A stretch of DNA of 64,000 nucleotides, taken from positions 257,175 to 321,174 of the forward strand of contig DERN01000003.1 in assembly GCA_002360925.1 (NCBI GenBank), written 5' to 3'. This document shows, in pieces, positions 26,083 to 35,032 of this stretch (position 1 is the first letter of the stretch; the number at the start of each line of letters is the position of its first letter). The notes under the pieces are model-generated. The model was not told the origin of the DNA. It searched no databases and saw only the letters and a program-made list of their open reading frames with translations. The position numbers were made by a program, and so were the translations under genes. This stretch comes from Flavobacteriaceae bacterium UBA3339. GTDB lineage: Bacteria > Bacteroidota > Bacteroidia > Flavobacteriales > Flavobacteriaceae.

Positions 26083-26445
26083 ATGAAATTGAATAAATTA
26101 CTATTTTTATTTTTTGTATTAATCGCTTTTAGCTCATGTACTGAATATGTTGATTATGGTGTAGTTCCCGAAACTCCAAATTATGGTGATTTTAAGGCAA
26201 AATTAAGTAGTACTGAAGCAAAATATATTGGTGACACCTTTGAGTTTGAAGCAACAATGAGCGGAGCAGATGTTACGATTGCTACAGACTTTAAAATAAA
26301 TGGGACACTGATAGATGGTTATAAATACATTCCTCAAAAAGAAGGCGAGTATTCCGTAACAGCATCTTTCGAATTACCAGGAATGCCAACCAAAACTTCT
26401 ACTTTCAAATTTAATGTATTAAAAAAGGCAAATACCTCCAAATAA
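26083..26445 (+). CDS. small lipoprotein of unknown function
   Basis: I do not recognise this 120-residue protein. It starts with a clear lipoprotein signal (lipobox FSSC, cysteine C19), followed by a short linker and a single beta-rich domain of about 85 residues with the alternation of an immunoglobulin- or PKD-like fold (YIGDTFEFEATMSG, FKINGTLIDGYKYIP, GEYSVTASFELPG). The mature protein is probably attached to a membrane, possibly at the cell surface. It is transcribed alone, with its own terminator whose stem begins within the stop codon. Confidence 0.72.
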   Translation: MKLNKLLFLFFVLIAFSSCTEYVDYGVVPETPNYGDFKAKLSSTEAKYIGDTFEFEATMSGADVTIATDFKINGTLIDGYKYIPQKEGEYSVTASFELPGMPTKTSTFKFNVLKKANTSK

Positions 26446-26480
26446 AAGAAGTTTCTCATAATGAAAAACTTCTTTTATTT
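26440..26480 (+). terminator. intrinsic terminator of the orphan lipoprotein gene
   Basis: A 15-bp perfect stem (26440-26454 with 26466-26480) with an 11-base loop. It begins inside the last codons of the gene and is AT-rich, ending in TTTTATTTG. Confidence 0.7.
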
Positions 26481-26630
26481 GTATAATATTTACAAGAAAA
26501 CTCAAATCAATGATTATCCTTATAAGAAGAAACGGAAACAGAACTCCAAATCTATACTTTCATAAAAAGTAAATATACATCTTAATAATACGGTGTCTTA
26601 TATTAAAAATAAAGTATGATTTTAGCTAAC

Positions 26631-26661
26631 AAAAAAGAGAACCAATTTCTTGATTCTCTTT
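26631..26661 (-). terminator. intrinsic terminator of the tRNA transcript
   Basis: An 8-bp stem (26634-26641 with 26654-26661) and T-run on minus, a few bases after the tRNA 3' end. Confidence 0.7.
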
Positions 26662-26665
26662 GTAG

Positions 26666-26738
26666 TAGCGGGAACAGGACTCGAACCTGTGACCTTCGGG
26701 TTATGAGCCCGACGAGCTGCCTACTGCTCTATCCCGCG
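26666..26738 (-). tRNA. initiator tRNA-fMet (anticodon CAT)
   Basis: The minus strand folds as a 73-base tRNA with the anticodon loop CTCATAA on a stem carrying three consecutive G-C pairs (GGG/CCC), an unpaired first base (C1 opposite U72) and a TTCGAGT T-loop. The GGG/CCC stem and the 1-72 mismatch are the classical marks of the initiator rather than the elongator tRNA. CCA is not encoded. A TACTTTTG box lies 12 bases upstream and a terminator follows. Confidence 0.93.
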
Positions 26739-26749
26739 CTATTGTGGTA

Positions 26750-26757
26750 CAAAAGTA
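26750..26757 (-). promoter_or_regulatory. promoter -7 box of the initiator tRNA (TACTTTTG)
   Basis: Exact TAnnTTTG match on minus; the tRNA 5' end is 12 bases downstream, a normal distance for a short pre-tRNA leader. Confidence 0.6.
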
Positions 26758-26893
26758 GAAATATTATTTAAACTACACAACCTTTTTTCAAAATGTTTTT
26801 ATTTTTATTTCAAATCAATTGATTTTGAATTGTAAGTTGCATTCATTTTAATGCCATTCTAAAATTTTTTTACCGATAAAACATTAGAAATCG

Positions 26894-26901
26894 TACCTTT
26901 G
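26894..26901 (+). promoter_or_regulatory. promoter -7 box of era (TACCTTTG)
   Basis: Exact TAnnTTTG match on plus, 14 bases upstream of the first possible ATG at 26916. The leader would be very short. Confidence 0.52.
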
Positions 26902-26915
26902 CAAATTATAACGCA

Positions 26916-27806
26916 ATGATTATGGAACACAGAGCAGGTTTTGTGAATATTATCGGAAATCCAAACGTAGGAAAATCAACCTTAATGAACGCTTTTGTTG
27001 GCGAACGTTTGTCTATCATTACTTCTAAGGCGCAAACAACGCGTCATAGAATTTTAGGCATTGTGAATGGCGAAGATTTCCAAATGATTCTTTCCGACAC
27101 TCCAGGAATTATCAAGCCTGCGTACGAATTACAGAGTTCGATGATGGATTTTGTCAAAACCGCTTTCGAAGACGCCGACATCTTGGTTTATATGGTCGAA
27201 GCTGGCGAAAAAGAATTGAAAGACGAAGTGTTTTTTAGCAAAATTCAATCTTCAAAAGTACCTGTTTTATTATTGATCAATAAAATTGATAAAACCGATC
27301 AGGAAAATTTGGAAAAATTTGTCGAGCATTGGAAAGAAAAAGTTCCGAATGCTGAAATTCACCCTATTTCTGCTTTAAACAACTTCAACGTAACCGAAGT
27401 TTTTAATAGAATTATTGAATTACTTCCGGCTTCTCCACCTTATTATCCAAAAGATGCGTTAACCGATAAACCAGAACGTTTTTTTGTAAATGAAATCATT
27501 CGTGAAAAGATTCTTCTAAATTATCAGAAGGAAATTCCATATTCGGTCGAAATCGAAACCGAAGAATTTAAGGAAGACGAAGATATTATTCGCATAAAAG
27601 CCATTATTATGGTAGAACGCGACAGTCAAAAAGGAATTATTATTGGTCATAAAGGCGAAGCTATTAAAAAAGTGGGTATGCAATCGCGCGAGGAATTAGA
27701 AAAATTCTTTGGAAAACAAGTGCATATCGAAATGTTTGTAAAAGTGAATAAAGATTGGAGAAACAATGCGTATCAATTAAAACGTTTTGGCTACCAACAA
27801 AAATAA
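26916..27806 (+). CDS. era: GTPase Era
   Basis: Era binds the 3' end of 16S rRNA and helps assemble the 30S subunit. The 296 residues contain the G domain (G1 GNPNVGKST, G2 and G3 TTRHRILG and DTPG, G4 NKID) and a C-terminal KH domain (about 205-290, KGIIIGHKGEAIKKVG). Two in-frame ATGs (26916 and 26922) are possible; the second gives MEHRAGFVNIIG, close to the usual family start. It is followed by der after 15 bases, a common flavobacterial pairing. Confidence 0.98.
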   Translation: MIMEHRAGFVNIIGNPNVGKSTLMNAFVGERLSIITSKAQTTRHRILGIVNGEDFQMILSDTPGIIKPAYELQSSMMDFVKTAFEDADILVYMVEAGEKELKDEVFFSKIQSSKVPVLLLINKIDKTDQENLEKFVEHWKEKVPNAEIHPISALNNFNVTEVFNRIIELLPASPPYYPKDALTDKPERFFVNEIIREKILLNYQKEIPYSVEIETEEFKEDEDIIRIKAIIMVERDSQKGIIIGHKGEAIKKVGMQSREELEKFFGKQVHIEMFVKVNKDWRNNAYQLKRFGYQQK

Positions 27807-27821
27807 AAACAAGTAACAACA

Positions 27822-29132
27822 ATGGGTAATATAGTTGCTATTGTAGGTAGACCAAATGTAGGAAAGTCTACCTTTTTTAACCGATTAATCCAACGTAGAG
27901 AAGCGATTGTGGATTCGGTAAGTGGTGTAACGCGCGACAGAAATTATGGGAAATCGGAATGGAATGGAAAAGAGTTTTCTGTTATCGATACAGGTGGTTA
28001 CATCAAAGGTTCGGATGATGTTTTTGAAGGAGAAATTCGTCGTCAGGTAGAATTGGCAATCGACGAAGCCGACGCTATTGTATTTGTAGTGGATGTGGAA
28101 GAAGGAATTACGCCAATGGACGAAGAAGTTGCGAAACTTTTAAGAAAAGAGACAAAACCGGTTCTTTTGGTTGTAAACAAAGTAGATTCTGCAACTAGAG
28201 AGCAAGATGCATTCGAATTCTATAATTTAGGATTAGGCGAATACATCACAATGTCGGGAATGAGCGGAAGCGGAACGGGAGAAGTTTTAGATAAAATTGT
28301 TGAGATTTTACCAGAATTAGAAGAACCAAACGAAGAAGTCGAAGAATTGCCACGTTTTGCGGTTGTAGGTCGTCCTAATGCAGGAAAATCTTCTTTTATC
28401 AATGCGTTAATTGGCGAAGATCGTTTTGTGGTTACGGATATTGCAGGAACTACGCGCGATGCAATCGATACGAAATACAATCGTTTTGGATTTGAATTCA
28501 ACTTGGTTGATACAGCCGGAATCCGCAGAAAAGCGAAAGTTAAAGAAGACTTAGAATTCTATTCGGTTATGCGTTCGGTTCGCGCAATTGAACATGCCGA
28601 TGTTTGTATTTTGGTTATAGATGCAACCAGAGGTTTCGAAGGTCAAGATCAAAATATTTTCTGGTTGGCTGAAAAGAATAAAAAAGGAATTGTTATTTTA
28701 ATTAACAAATGGGATTTGATCGAAAAAGACACGATGACAGCAAAAGATTACGAGAAGAAAGTTCGTGAAGAAATTGCTCCGTTTACCGATGTGCCTATTT
28801 TATTTGTTTCGGCGTTAACCAAACAACGTTTATTAAAAGCTTTAGAAACTGCTGTGCAAGTTTACGAAAATCGAAAACAACGTATTGCTACTTCTAAATT
28901 TAACGAAACTATGTTGCCGATTATTGAAAACTATCCGCCACCGGCAATTAAAGGAAAATATATTAAAATTAAATATTGTATGCAGTTGCCAACGCAAACG
29001 CCACAGTTTGTATTTTTTGCCAACTTACCGCAATATGTAAAAGATCCGTACAAGCGTTTTGTTGAAAACAAATTGAGAGAAATTTACAATTTTGAAGGAG
29101 TGCCGATTGATATCTACTTCCGTCAAAAATAA
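27822..29132 (+). CDS. der: ribosome-associated GTPase Der (EngA)
   Basis: The protein is built of two tandem G domains, starting GRPNVGKST near residue 9 and GRPNAGKSS near residue 184, followed by a C-terminal KH-like domain (about 355-436). Der acts in 50S subunit maturation. The 436 residues and all G motifs are normal (DTGG and DTAG switch II; NKVD and NKWD). It forms a two-gene operon with era. Confidence 0.98.
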   Translation: MGNIVAIVGRPNVGKSTFFNRLIQRREAIVDSVSGVTRDRNYGKSEWNGKEFSVIDTGGYIKGSDDVFEGEIRRQVELAIDEADAIVFVVDVEEGITPMDEEVAKLLRKETKPVLLVVNKVDSATREQDAFEFYNLGLGEYITMSGMSGSGTGEVLDKIVEILPELEEPNEEVEELPRFAVVGRPNAGKSSFINALIGEDRFVVTDIAGTTRDAIDTKYNRFGFEFNLVDTAGIRRKAKVKEDLEFYSVMRSVRAIEHADVCILVIDATRGFEGQDQNIFWLAEKNKKGIVILINKWDLIEKDTMTAKDYEKKVREEIAPFTDVPILFVSALTKQRLLKALETAVQVYENRKQRIATSKFNETMLPIIENYPPPAIKGKYIKIKYCMQLPTQTPQFVFFANLPQYVKDPYKRFVENKLREIYNFEGVPIDIYFRQK

Positions 29133-29135
29133 ATT

Positions 29136-29176
29136 AAAGCCATTAGTTACAAATCATTAACTAGTGGCTTTTTTTG
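29136..29176 (+). terminator. intrinsic terminator of era-der
   Basis: A 13-bp stem with one wobble pair (29136-29148 with 29159-29171), followed by a T-run. Confidence 0.82.
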
Positions 29177-29251
29177 TTCTTTCTAACAGTCGCTTTCTGT
29201 GGCATTCTTTTTGTTAAGACCTAAAGTTATTCTATACCGATTATATTTACT

Positions 29252-32044
29252 ATGAAGCAATTTTTACCTATTTTATTCTTCCTTTTAGGATTTTCTGGAT
29301 TTGCTCAAAACATCCAAATCAAAGGAAAAGTGATTGATGAAGCCAAAACTCCAATTGCGGATCTTACTGTTTATTTGTCAAAAGCTAAAGATTCAACTTT
29401 AATCCAATATGCAGCAACCGACAATGCCGGATTGTTCTCTATGAACATCAGCGCAGTCGAGGAACCTTCGTTTTTAACTTTTTCGATTATTGGCTATCAA
29501 GACCATACCGAAAAGTTCGAAAAGCTGAAAGAAAGTAAAGATTTAGGAACTATTACAATGAAAAACGATTCGGATTTACTTTCGGAAATCGTGATTGTAA
29601 CTGACGCTCCTATTCGCGTTAAAACCGATACCTTAGAATTCAATGCGAAATCTTTTAAAGTACGTCCAGATGCAAATGTAGAAGCTTTATTAAAAGAATT
29701 ACCTGGAGTTGAAATTGATTCGGACAAAAAAATAACGGTAAACGGAAAAGAAGTTACGCAGATTTTAGTAAACGGAAAACCCTTTTTTAATACAGACGGA
29801 ACCATTGCTTTACAAAACTTACCTGCCGATTTAATTAAAAAAGTACAAGTAACCGATCATAAAACAAAAGGAGAAGAATTTTCGGGCAGAAAAGCCAAAA
29901 GCGAAAATGCAAGCATTAATTTAACCATTGACGAAAAGAACAACAAAGGCTTAATGGGAAAAGTAATGGCAGGGATTGGAAGTATTATGGACAATTCGAA
30001 TAGATACGAATCGAGTGGTTTATTAAATTATTTTCAAGGAAACCGCAAAATTTCCATTTTAGCCATGTCGAATAATATTAACTCAACAGGTTTCTCAATG
30101 GACGAAATTTTTGATAATATGGGCGGCGGACGCAGTCAAATGTATAGTTTTGGTGGACGAATGGGCGGCTTCGGAAGTTCTTCCGGATTAACCAGAACCA
30201 ACATGGCAGGTTTTAATTATTCAGATCAGTTTTTTAAAGATTTAGATGTAAATGCAAGTTACTATTTAAACGATACACAAAATAAAAATAACAATCGTTC
30301 AAGAACCGTAAACTTGTTACCCGACGGGAATTTCATTACGGAATCAGAATCTTCACGTTTAAACAACAACACAAATCACAATGCGAATGTTTCGTTTGAA
30401 TATAAATTAAATCCTACAACGAAATTATATATCAATCCAATAATCACGGCAAATACAAACGATTTATCTTATAAAGGTCAATCAAAATCAATGGACGAAA
30501 ACGGAACTTTGTTTAACGAAAGTGACGAAAAAAGTTCTTCTACGGCCGATAGTTTTACGTTTAAAAACACGATTCAGTTCAACAAAAAGCTAAACGAAAA
30601 AGGAAAGAATTTTAGTGTTCGATTTGAAAACGACAATTCTAAAACAAACGGAATCGGACATACAAATTCCATCACAAAATTCTATCAAGATAATCAAGCG
30701 GATGATATTCGTAATCAAGAAGAAATTTCGCGAAGTGCTGCTGATATTTACACATTAAATGCCGAATATTCGCAGCCTATTACAACAAAAAGTTATATCG
30801 ATTTTGGTTATACGCTCGATTATAACAACCAAACCGATCATTTAAACACCTTTAATTTCAACGAAAATTCGAATGGTTTTACCGATCTAAACGATCGTTT
30901 ATCAAACCAAACACACACCAATATTATCACCAATACGCCGTATATTGGCATTAATTATCAAACCGATAAAATATTTTGGTTCATTAATTCGGGCGTAAAT
31001 ATTGCGAATTACGATGCTTCGGCAAATTATATGAGCAACAATTACAATATAGATCGCAAATTTGTTTCGCCTTACGTTCGCGCCAATTTTAGATATAGTT
31101 TTGACCGCAGTAAAAGCTTTAACATTCGATACAATTACAATGTTACAAACCCAAGCGCCATGCAAATTTTGCCTTATGAGCGTTTAAACAATCCGTTGCA
31201 AACATTTGTTGGAAACGAAAATTTAGATCAAGTTAAATACCACTCTTTAAACTTTGGTTTCCGCAATTTCAATGTTCAAACTCGTTCAGGTTGGAGCATT
31301 TTCTTGAATGGAAATTATTACGATTCGCAAATAGTTTCTTCTACTAAATTCGACGAAAACAGAAAAAGAACCACAACCTACGAAAACATTTCAGATGCGT
31401 ATTCTATGAGTTTACATGCCAATTGGAATAAATCGTATAAAATCGACGAACATACCATTCGTTATGGAATTAACGGAAGAACAAGCTACGGAAGAAACAA
31501 AGAATTCATTAACGGATTTCTGGCAAATACCAACGAAATTTCGCTTTCGCCACGTATTTATGCTTCGTGGGATTATGGCGAATTGTTAAGCATTGCACCT
31601 TCGTATAGCATTGATTATAGAAATTCGAAATACACCAATTTGCAATTAGATAAAACCGATTACGTAAAACATGCTATTACTTTGCAAACGACTTCGTACT
31701 GGCCCGATAATTTAACTTGGGGTAACGATTTTAGTTATAATTACAATACAAATATTGCAGACGGTTTCAAAAAAGATTATTTCTTGTGGAATACTTCTAT
31801 TTCATACGCTTTCCTTAATAAAGCATTAACCGCTAAAGTAAAAGTTTACGATATTTTAAATCAGAATATTGGAACTTCAAGATCTATAAGTGCAACTTCG
31901 ATCATCGATCAAGAAAACACCGTTTTAGAACGTTATGTTATGTTTTCGGTAACTTGGAAATTCGATAAGTTTGGAACAGGATCTTCTAATACTCGCGAAC
32001 GAAGCGGAAGAATGGGACCGCCTCATGGAGGAAGACGAAACTAA
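29252..32044 (+). CDS. outer-membrane beta-barrel protein, TonB receptor-like (paralogue A)
   Basis: The 930-residue protein has a signal peptide (about 1-18), a carboxypeptidase regulatory-like domain (about 22-100, IKGKVIDEAKTPIADLTVYL), a reduced plug-like region (about 110-230, with KTDTLEFNAKSFKVRPDA and ILVNGKPFF) and a barrel of the OMP_b-brl_3 type. Members of this family are widespread in Bacteroidota and have no assigned substrate. It ends in an unusual Gly/Arg-rich tail (GRMGPPHGGRRN). A closely similar gene follows at 32184-34964, with a terminator between them. Confidence 0.85.
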   Translation: MKQFLPILFFLLGFSGFAQNIQIKGKVIDEAKTPIADLTVYLSKAKDSTLIQYAATDNAGLFSMNISAVEEPSFLTFSIIGYQDHTEKFEKLKESKDLGTITMKNDSDLLSEIVIVTDAPIRVKTDTLEFNAKSFKVRPDANVEALLKELPGVEIDSDKKITVNGKEVTQILVNGKPFFNTDGTIALQNLPADLIKKVQVTDHKTKGEEFSGRKAKSENASINLTIDEKNNKGLMGKVMAGIGSIMDNSNRYESSGLLNYFQGNRKISILAMSNNINSTGFSMDEIFDNMGGGRSQMYSFGGRMGGFGSSSGLTRTNMAGFNYSDQFFKDLDVNASYYLNDTQNKNNNRSRTVNLLPDGNFITESESSRLNNNTNHNANVSFEYKLNPTTKLYINPIITANTNDLSYKGQSKSMDENGTLFNESDEKSSSTADSFTFKNTIQFNKKLNEKGKNFSVRFENDNSKTNGIGHTNSITKFYQDNQADDIRNQEEISRSAADIYTLNAEYSQPITTKSYIDFGYTLDYNNQTDHLNTFNFNENSNGFTDLNDRLSNQTHTNIITNTPYIGINYQTDKIFWFINSGVNIANYDASANYMSNNYNIDRKFVSPYVRANFRYSFDRSKSFNIRYNYNVTNPSAMQILPYERLNNPLQTFVGNENLDQVKYHSLNFGFRNFNVQTRSGWSIFLNGNYYDSQIVSSTKFDENRKRTTTYENISDAYSMSLHANWNKSYKIDEHTIRYGINGRTSYGRNKEFINGFLANTNEISLSPRIYASWDYGELLSIAPSYSIDYRNSKYTNLQLDKTDYVKHAITLQTTSYWPDNLTWGNDFSYNYNTNIADGFKKDYFLWNTSISYAFLNKALTAKVKVYDILNQNIGTSRSISATSIIDQENTVLERYVMFSVTWKFDKFGTGSSNTRERSGRMGPPHGGRRN

Positions 32045-32098
32045 CAGAAAAATTAATATGATGTAATTTTAACTTAAATTACTCGAACAAACGTTAAA

Positions 32099-32131
32099 AG
32101 TATGTAAAATTTGACTTACATACTTTTTTTT
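32099..32131 (+). terminator. intrinsic terminator between the two barrel genes
   Basis: A 9-bp perfect stem (32099-32107 with 32116-32124), 8-base loop and T-run. It implies that the second paralogue has its own promoter. Confidence 0.8.
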
Positions 32132-32183
32132 ATATAATTTTCTTAACACTTTTACGTTAACACATAAAACTAATAACATTTCA

Positions 32184-34964
32184 ATGAAAAACTTACTAAG
32201 TATTTGTGCATTTTTATGCACGAGCATTTTATTTGCTCAAAAGATTGAGTTGAAAGGAAAAGTCACATCGCAAGACAAAAAACCAATCGAAGCGGCAACG
32301 GTTTATCTTTCCTCTCAAAAAGATTCCACATTAATCGATTACACGATTACCGACACTTCGGGAAATTTTGCAATGCCTTTAAAAGCAATCAACAATCCTT
32401 CATTTGTTACTATTTCGTATATTGGTTATGAAGATTTCTCAAAAAAAATCGAATCCATAAAAGAATCGATTGATTTAGGAACGATTAATTTAAATCCGGG
32501 CGACGATGTTTTAGATGAATTGGTTATTACCGCCGATGTTGCTCCAATTAGAGTAAAGAAAGATACTTTAGAATTTAACGCAGCTTCGTTTAAAGTACGT
32601 CCTGATGCAACCGTTAAAGAATTATTAGAGCAATTGCCAGGCGTCGAAGTTGATGATGAAGGAAAGATTAAAGTAAACGGAAAAGAAGTAAACAACGTTT
32701 TGGTAAACGGAAAACCTTTTTTTAGCGAAGACGGAAAAGTTATTTTAGAAAATCTTCCTGCCGAAATCATCAACAAAGTTCAGGTAACCGATTATAAATC
32801 GAAGGAAGAAAAACTTACAGGCGCTTCTACAAGCGGCGAAACCAAAACTATTAACTTAACGATAGACGAAGATAAAAACAAAGGTCTTTTTGGGCGATTT
32901 ATTGCAGGTTATGGAACCGATGATCGTTATGAATCGTCGATGTTGTTCAATTACTTCAAAGGCGATTTAAAAGTCAGCGTTTTAGGAGCTTCGAACAATA
33001 TTAACTCAACTGGATTTTCAACAAATGAAATATTCGATAATATGTCGGGCGGAAGAAATAGTTATTCAACTTGGTCTTCTGACGATGGCTCTTATAGCAT
33101 TAACGGATTAATGTTTGGTGGCGGAAAAGGAATTTATCAAACCGATATGATTGGTTTAAATTATAGCGACAATTGGGGAAAGAAAAACAAAGTAAATATG
33201 AATTACTTGTTTAATGAAGTTGAAAATAACAATAAAAACAAATCGCGCATTGAAAATCTATTGCCCGATAATCGTTATATTACAGAATCGGAATCTGAAT
33301 TAAAATCTAAATCGGCTAATCACACCTTCAATTACAATATTGAAATGGAACTTGATTCTTTAACTTCAATCAGTATTACTCCAAATTTAAAGAGAGGAAT
33401 CAGCACAAGCAGAACAAATGGTTTCAGTGAAACTAGAAATGAATTTGGAGAACTTTTAAACGAAACCAAAAACAACGATTATTTAAGTGTTGATAATTAC
33501 TCTTTCTCGAATGAATTTTTAGTTGCTCGTCGTTTTAAACGCAAAGGTCGCAGCGTTAGTTTCACATTCAACAACAGTAATACTAAAAACGCAACAGATC
33601 AAACAAAAAACTCGGCAGCATATTTCTACCAAACTCAAATGCCTGACGATATTCGTAATCAAACCATTGGAACAACAAGCCATACCGACGAATATACGAT
33701 GAGCGTTTCATATCGCGAACCTATTGCGCCGAAACAAACGCTTTCCTTGAATTTTAGTCAAACATGGACAAATCAGTTCCAAGGAAGAAATACATTCGAT
33801 TTTAACGAAAATTCAGGTCAATATTCCGATTACAACAATTTATTATCCTTCAATAACAACTTAAAAGGATCCAAAACGGCTCCTTCGGTTGGCTATCAAA
33901 TCAACGGAGAAAAATATTATTTTAGTATTAACGGAGGAACAACGATCAATAATTATGATGTTTCCTCGTTTTATAACTCACAAAGTTATTTAAATCAACG
34001 TTTAGATGTATTGCCTAATATTAGAACCTACGGAAACTTAAGATTAGGAAAATCGAGCAGTATTTATGCGAATTATTCATATCAGGAGGAAAGTCCGATG
34101 ATGATGCAATTATTAGAATACGAAGATTTATCGAATTCGCTTTCGACCATTAAAGGAAACAAAGACTTACGCACGAAAAAACAACACAGCGTTTATTTAG
34201 GTTTCAACAACTACGATTGGCAATCGCGTTCGGGTTATTATTTATATTCTGGGATAACTTATTCTGAAAGAGGAATTGGTATACTGAATAATTACGACGA
34301 AAACTACTTTAGTAATTCAAGTTACATCAATGTAAACGACACCTATTATTATTGGGCGGGAATTAACTATAACAAAAGTTTTAAGCTGAGCGACAAAGAT
34401 AAATTGACTTTGGCAGCAGGAATGAGTTTTAACGGAAATAAAGACAGAGGAATTCAGAACAATGTCATGTATTCATCTAACAACACCGGAATTGAGCCAG
34501 AAATTAGCTTAACGTTAGATTTGAACAAAAAATTAATTTTAAAACCAAATTACAGCTATTCTATTACGAATATGAAGTATGAGAATCTTCCGATTGAAAA
34601 AACAGATTATTTTATTCATAAAGCAGGTTTCATGTTGACATCGTACTGGCCTAAAAATGTTGTTTTTGGAAGCGACATCAATTACACGTACAATTCGAAT
34701 ATTGCTGATGGTTTTAAGAAAGACTATTTACTTTGGAATGCCAGTTTAGGATATAATTTCTTTAATGAACGTTTCCTTGCAAAAGTAAAAGTGTACGACA
34801 TTTTGAATCAAAACCAAAGCGTGAAAAGAATGACAACGCCTACAAGTATTTACGATACACAAGACATTATTTTAAAACAATATGTTATGTTTTCACTAAC
34901 GTATAAATTAGAGAAATTTGCAGGTAAAAAGAAAAGCAGATTCAGTTTTGATGAAGACGAATAA
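32184..34964 (+). CDS. outer-membrane beta-barrel protein, TonB receptor-like (paralogue B)
   Basis: The 926-residue protein has the same order as its upstream neighbour: signal peptide (about 1-18), carboxypeptidase regulatory-like domain (IELKGKVTSQDKKPIEAATVYL), plug-like region (KKDTLEFNAASFKVRPDA, VLVNGKPFF, VQVTDYKSK) and barrel. Similarity extends over the whole length, including shared segments such as LTIDE-x-KNKGL and NSNIADGFKKDY, so the pair arose by tandem duplication. The C-terminus differs (RFSFDEDE, acidic). The extracellular loop regions have diverged most, which is consistent with different ligands; this is inference. Confidence 0.85.
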   Translation: MKNLLSICAFLCTSILFAQKIELKGKVTSQDKKPIEAATVYLSSQKDSTLIDYTITDTSGNFAMPLKAINNPSFVTISYIGYEDFSKKIESIKESIDLGTINLNPGDDVLDELVITADVAPIRVKKDTLEFNAASFKVRPDATVKELLEQLPGVEVDDEGKIKVNGKEVNNVLVNGKPFFSEDGKVILENLPAEIINKVQVTDYKSKEEKLTGASTSGETKTINLTIDEDKNKGLFGRFIAGYGTDDRYESSMLFNYFKGDLKVSVLGASNNINSTGFSTNEIFDNMSGGRNSYSTWSSDDGSYSINGLMFGGGKGIYQTDMIGLNYSDNWGKKNKVNMNYLFNEVENNNKNKSRIENLLPDNRYITESESELKSKSANHTFNYNIEMELDSLTSISITPNLKRGISTSRTNGFSETRNEFGELLNETKNNDYLSVDNYSFSNEFLVARRFKRKGRSVSFTFNNSNTKNATDQTKNSAAYFYQTQMPDDIRNQTIGTTSHTDEYTMSVSYREPIAPKQTLSLNFSQTWTNQFQGRNTFDFNENSGQYSDYNNLLSFNNNLKGSKTAPSVGYQINGEKYYFSINGGTTINNYDVSSFYNSQSYLNQRLDVLPNIRTYGNLRLGKSSSIYANYSYQEESPMMMQLLEYEDLSNSLSTIKGNKDLRTKKQHSVYLGFNNYDWQSRSGYYLYSGITYSERGIGILNNYDENYFSNSSYINVNDTYYYWAGINYNKSFKLSDKDKLTLAAGMSFNGNKDRGIQNNVMYSSNNTGIEPEISLTLDLNKKLILKPNYSYSITNMKYENLPIEKTDYFIHKAGFMLTSYWPKNVVFGSDINYTYNSNIADGFKKDYLLWNASLGYNFFNERFLAKVKVYDILNQNQSVKRMTTPTSIYDTQDIILKQYVMFSLTYKLEKFAGKKKSRFSFDEDE

Positions 34965-34967
34965 AAC

Positions 34968-34998
34968 AAAAAAGCAGACTAAAAAGTCTGCTTTTTTT
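34968..34998. terminator. bidirectional intrinsic terminator
   Basis: A 13-bp perfect stem (34968-34980 with 34985-34997) and AAAA loop between the convergent barrel gene and the GDPD gene. Confidence 0.88.
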
Positions 34999-35032
34999 GT
35001 TTTAAGATCGTTTTATTTAATTAATCTTGAAT

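Noticed and set aside
26461..26565. 34-codon frame starting MKNFFYLYNIYKK after the orphan lipoprotein
   Set aside because: It begins in the loop and descending arm of the terminator hairpin, has no ribosome-binding or promoter support, and shows no family.
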